DNA from: Leptospira weilii serovar Ranarum str. ICFT
GTDB taxonomy: Bacteria; Spirochaetota; Leptospiria; Leptospirales; Leptospiraceae
Assembly: GCF_000332415.1 (NCBI RefSeq)
Contig: NZ_AOHC02000026.1
Span: forward strand, 1 to 64,000
Direction of reading: 5' to 3'
DNA length: 64,000 nt
A program made the translations under genes and the position numbers. Below, in pieces: positions 57,721-64,000 of this stretch. The notes under the pieces are model-generated. The model had not been told where the DNA came from. It made no database searches and worked only from the letters and a program-made list of their open reading frames with translations. Position 1 is the stretch's first letter; each line of letters begins with the position of its first letter.

Positions 57721-58839
57721 ATGAACAGTCAAGAAGTCAAGTATGTAGGAATTGATTGTGGTAAAAAAAGTTTAGAGGTAGTTCGAATCAATTCGGAGAA
57801 CTCGCTCGAACGTCGACAATTCAGCACAACGGAAAGCGGAATTAACGGTTTATTAAAATGGTTAACGTCGAACGATATCGTAGGCCTGGAAGCAGGATCT
57901 CAATCTTTTAGAATTGCAAAATCAATACTAAACAAAGGAGTTCAAGTAATTGTTTTGAATCCCGGAGACTTAGCAACAATTTATCAATCTTTGAAAAAGA
58001 CTGATAAAGAAGATTCTCTTAAGATAGCTAAACTCATTCAACGTTATCCAAAGGAAGAATTACCGGTTGTTCCAATTCCCACAACGCGACCCATAGGGAT
58101 GCGTTGTGTTGAGTTTCTCCGGACGAAGAGGAAGACAATCGTCGATTGTGTACCGAGCATGAGAATTGGACAAGACAACTAACGCAAGGAAAGAATCGGC
58201 TTCACAGTTTATTCACTCAAGCCGGTCTGACTGAGATCACCAAAAAACATTTACGGACAAAAGCATCCAGAGAAACTTCTGTAACTTTATACTAGGTGTC
58301 TAGTATGATATCATAAGGAAGCGGAACGAATCTTAAAAGTTTTAGATTTAGTCGAACTAAATCTAAAACTCATTGAAGAAGATATTAAAGGCGCTCTGAA
58401 AATCAATCAGGTCTACGTTCAAACGATCATGTCCATGCCTGGTATCGGGATGATTACGTCTCTGGCGATTATGAGTTACATGGGGGACTGCAAAAGATTC
58501 TCTTCCGGTAAACAAGCCGCCTACTACGCTGGTTTAGTTCCCAGAGTTGACATCTCAGGAGATACGGTTCGATATGGTAGAATTGTTTCCCGCGGTTGTC
58601 ATTCGATCCGAAGAGTGATTGTTCAAGCAGCTTGGAGCCTGGTCCGTTGTCAGCATGGCGGTAAGATTAAAGAGTTCTACGAAAGGTTATATGCTAAAAA
58701 AGGAGCAAAGAAATCGATCATTGCTACTTCACGTAAAATGATCGAAGTTCTTTTTTCTATGATTCGAACAGGGCAACTCTTCGACTCTATGCCCGAAAAT
58801 GTTCTGAATCGTAAGTTAGCTCAATATGGTCTTATGTAA
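57721..58839 (+). pseudogene. IS110 transposase, broken
   Basis: ATG 57721 with AGGAG upstream. N-terminal RuvC-like DEDD domain begins [15 protein letters not shown]. The frame breaks at 58080-58120 through a 41-nt insertion of the CGACCCATAGGG repeat; it resumes as [18 protein letters not shown] second break lies at the palindrome 58289-58315. The C-terminal Tnp20-type domain ([19 protein letters not shown], then [20 protein letters not shown] with the expected Ser) is intact from about 58317 to the stop at 58839. No active enzyme expected. Confidence 0.93.
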
Positions 58840-58878
58840 AAAAAATAGCGGAGGGGCTTGACACAAGGAACATAGGAG

Positions 58879-58946
58879 GGAGTGAGATAGCAAAAAGATA
58901 GCGGAGCGTTATCTTTTGCTCCCAACGAAGTTGGGAAAATCACGAC
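58879..58946 (+). repeat. Type B hairpin repeat, right half next to IS110
   Basis: GGAGTGAGATAGCAAAAAG, GATAGCGGAGCG, TTATCTTTTGCTCCC and CCCAACGAAGTTGGG follow the IS right end. The sequence is the same as at 22745-22820 except that its beginning (CACGACCCATAG) is on the other side of the IS. The gap 58947-59156 holds only the tail of the terminal-inverted-repeat element. Confidence 0.9.
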
Positions 58947-59156
58947 CAATCTCACGATCCATAAGTTTAGGAAGCCGTTCTGCTGAGTTTAGAGTGATAT
59001 AAGAGTTAGAATGCCTCGCTCGACAGGAGCGGCGCTTTAGTTCAAGCGAACAACTCAGCGTTTCGCTTCTACGGTCGCTCGGGAAAATCGGTGAACGCAC
59101 CTGAGTCTCCGATTCGCCCAAGATTTCAACCGTCGAACTCGCGTTAAAATCAAATT

Positions 59157-60854
<1,698 letters not shown>

Positions 60855-61078
60855 ATTTTCTTCGGCTTTAATAGAATCAAAAATATAAGAATGGAGGTTG
60901 TCAAGGCGGTATTCCGACAAATCCGGTCGAACCCGAATCGATTTAAAACGCGAATTGTCGATTTACAAATCCAACTTTAAATCGACCTTTTTGATTCGGC
61001 TTTTGAGAGAAACTTTTTACGACGCGCATTCGTTTATTTTAGAATTTTCAAAACATTCTCTCCCTACAAGTTGGACTC

Positions 61079-62479
61079 ATGAAAGCGCCCTTCTCCTACG
61101 ACCCGGAAACGATCCGTAAACTATTGGGATCTCAGTCGAAGACCTGGTTTAATAAGGAACCGTCGATTACGACGATTACTACCTCTTCCACCGAGGCGGA
61201 AAACAATTCTCTTTTTGTTCCCCTTCGAGGCAACAGGGACGGACACGAATTTATCAGGGACGCGCTTTCCCGAGGGGCGACTTATTTTTTGGTCGAGGAA
61301 GATCATCCGATCCGAAACAACTTTAACTTAGAGGAGAATTCCAAAGCGATTCCCGTAAAGGACACGTTAGTCGCGCTTGGAAAACTCGCGGCCTTTCATA
61401 GATCTCGTTTTGATCCGATCGTAATTGCGGTCACCGGCTCCAGCGGAAAAACAACGACAAAGGAACTTCTGGGAAATTGTCTAAAAAATCTGGAAGAATC
61501 CGCGTTGGTCGTGACGGAAAAAAATTATAACAACGAAATCGGACTTCCGTTCACACTTTTTAGAATCTCCGATCGAACTCGAATCGTGGTATGCGAACTC
61601 GGAATGAATCACAAAGGGGAAATTTCAAGACTCTCTCAAATTGCCAAACCGGATTTTGCGGTCATTACCACGATCGGAACCGCTCATATCGAATTTTTAG
61701 GAAGTCAAAAAAACGTCGCAAAGGCGAAGGCGGAAGTGGCGGAAGGTTTGGTAAAGGGAGGGAAACTCTTTTATCCAAGTACCGGAGAATATTCTAAAAT
61801 ACTAAAAAGAAAACTCCATCGACACGGAGGCAAGTTGGTTCTTGCAAATCCGAAACATACGTTTTCGATTCTTCGAAAAAAAACTTCCGGATTTTTATTG
61901 GAATATAAGGGAAAAGAAATCGAATGGGTTCTTCCCGGAAATAAACTTCTGGAAAACTTGGCGGTCGCAATCGTTTGTTTGGAAACGATCTCCACACCCA
62001 CGGAATGGATCCAAGAAGGAATCTCCACTTTTAGATCCGGCGATAAAAGATTGGATCTTAAAAAGGGAAAATATTCCCTCATCAACGATACGTATAACGC
62101 AAATTACGAATCCATGCTTTCCTCTTTGGAAGTTGCCGATCAACTCGCGGACGGAAAGGAGTTCTACGCGGTGTTAGGCGACATGAGGGAGCTGGGAAAA
62201 CATTCCCAAGAGTTTCATAAGAAACTCGGAAAAAAATGCGCCGAATTTCAAAATCTGAAAGGACTTTTTACGTTCGGAACGGACGCTTTTTGGATCCGGG
62301 AAGAATTTGTGAAACGAACGATCCTTCCTCGGTTTTGTGAACATTTTGCGGGGACCGAAGAAGGACTCGCAGAACTGATTCGGAAATTTTTGCAAACGGT
62401 GCCGGAAGGTTCCGTCGTTTTGGCGAAGGCTTCGCGTGGAATTCAATTGGAACGTTTCGTAAACGCTCTTTCGGTTTAA
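61079..62479 (+). CDS. murF: UDP-MurNAc-tripeptide:D-Ala-D-Ala ligase
   Basis: 466 residues. Last cytoplasmic step of peptidoglycan precursor synthesis. N-terminal uridine-binding domain (about 1-110), central ATPase with P-loop VTGSSGKTTTKELLGN and NYNNEIGLPFTLF, ELGMNHKGEISRL, and the C-terminal domain with NDTYNANYESM and VLGDMRELG. It is separated from purE by 51 bp, so a shared transcript is likely. Confidence 0.97.
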   Translation: MKAPFSYDPETIRKLLGSQSKTWFNKEPSITTITTSSTEAENNSLFVPLRGNRDGHEFIRDALSRGATYFLVEEDHPIRNNFNLEENSKAIPVKDTLVALGKLAAFHRSRFDPIVIAVTGSSGKTTTKELLGNCLKNLEESALVVTEKNYNNEIGLPFTLFRISDRTRIVVCELGMNHKGEISRLSQIAKPDFAVITTIGTAHIEFLGSQKNVAKAKAEVAEGLVKGGKLFYPSTGEYSKILKRKLHRHGGKLVLANPKHTFSILRKKTSGFLLEYKGKEIEWVLPGNKLLENLAVAIVCLETISTPTEWIQEGISTFRSGDKRLDLKKGKYSLINDTYNANYESMLSSLEVADQLADGKEFYAVLGDMRELGKHSQEFHKKLGKKCAEFQNLKGLFTFGTDAFWIREEFVKRTILPRFCEHFAGTEEGLAELIRKFLQTVPEGSVVLAKASRGIQLERFVNALSV

Positions 62480-62530
62480 TACTTGCAAGGGTTTGAATCG
62501 AAGGAAACATCTTTTAGCAGGAGAAAAATC

Positions 62531-63015
62531 TTGAGCGCAAAAGTTGCAATCATCATGGGAAGTCATTCCGACTGGGAAACGATGAAAGAAGCCGAATCCA
62601 TCTTGAAAGAACTCGGCGTATCGGTGCACAAAGAAATCGTCTCCGCGCATAGATCGCCGGAGCTTATGTTGGAATTTTCTAAATCGGCGAAACAAAACGG
62701 TTATTCCGTCATCATCGCGGGAGCCGGAGGAGCCGCTCATCTCCCCGGGATGGTCGCCTCGATGACCACTCTTCCCGTTTTAGGCGTTCCCGTTCCAAGC
62801 AAAACGTTAAACGGCTTGGACAGTCTCCTGTCCATCGTTCAGATGCCCGGCGGAGTTCCCGTCGGAACTCTTGCGATCGGAACCGCGGGTGCAAAAAACG
62901 CCGGCCTCCTCGCGGCGAGAATTCTTTCCCTTCAGGATTCTAAACTTTCCGAAAAACTAGAACAATATCGAAATCAAATTCGAGAGGAAGCTCTTTCCAA
63001 AAACAAGGATCTTTT

Positions 63016-63019
<4 letters not shown>
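62531..63019 (+). CDS. purE: N5-carboxyaminoimidazole ribonucleotide mutase
   Basis: 162 residues from TTG 62531, with AGGAG 8 bp upstream; the open frame to 62483 lacks a ribosome site. It moves the carboxyl group of N5-CAIR to carbon 4 in purine synthesis. Class I motifs: [56 protein letters not shown]. It overlaps the following purK by four bases (GTGA). Confidence 0.97.

Positions 63020-64000
<981 letters not shown>

Overview
The window looks like chromosome from a pathogenic-clade Leptospira species. The grounds are the AT-leaning spirochaete codon use, many short lipoproteins with relaxed lipoboxes, a DUF1554 domain (a family I associate with Leptospira), an IS110-family element of about 1.4 kb, and a dense load of short dispersed repeats. 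Species cannot be fixed from the sequence alone. No rRNA, tRNA or CRISPR array was recognised.

Layout. Bases 1-6760 (minus strand) hold the membrane part of the F1Fo ATP synthase operon (atpZ-like, atpI-like, atpB, atpE, atpF, atpH), led by signal peptidase I (lepB). Two paralogous lipoprotein genes and arrays of a GAGTTCCYAC repeat sit inside this gene string. Bases 6838-12782 (plus) carry an HpcH/citrate-lyase-like protein with a TetR regulator, a 73-bp tandem repeat, a CorA transporter, an outer-membrane barrel protein with a FecR-domain protein that carries a CXXCH motif, and a DUF1761 protein. Bases 13071-20867 hold a TMEM43-like protein, a DUF2079 membrane protein, a TPR protein and a five-PAS hybrid-free sensor kinase. 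Bases 21294-25997 hold sufB, ahpC (with a PerR-type box) and a chemotaxis receptor. Bases 26000-35200 are an accessory, repeat-rich stretch with lipoproteins, an HExxH lipoprotein, a decayed metalloprotease/DUF1554 gene split by a MITE, and IS110 debris. Bases 35221-45091 (minus) are mostly housekeeping: mscS, aroB, nudix, rnc, acpP, fabG, an RNA methyltransferase, and a TetR-controlled ABC/MFP export operon. Bases 45464-49915 hold two alkaline-phosphatase-superfamily membrane transferases. Bases 50435-57178 hold small regulators, a LuxR-type response regulator, a repeat-containing lipoprotein and a 7TM-DISM histidine kinase. Bases 57414-59144 are a terminal-inverted-repeat element split by an IS110 copy. 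The window ends with a GH13 glucosidase, then murF-purE-purK (purK runs off the end).

The most interesting theme is a repeat ecosystem. Several dispersed repeat families share a core close to CGACCCATAGGGAG. The IS110 element sits exactly inside one such core, its non-coding left end contains a 10-nt match to the left half of that target, and its transposase gene is itself broken by a 41-nt insertion carrying the same core. Two versions of a hairpin repeat show coordinated base changes in three segments, which points to selection on, or inheritance of, a folded structure. A guide-RNA-directed IS110 preying on a family of short palindromic repeats would explain most of this; that part is inference.
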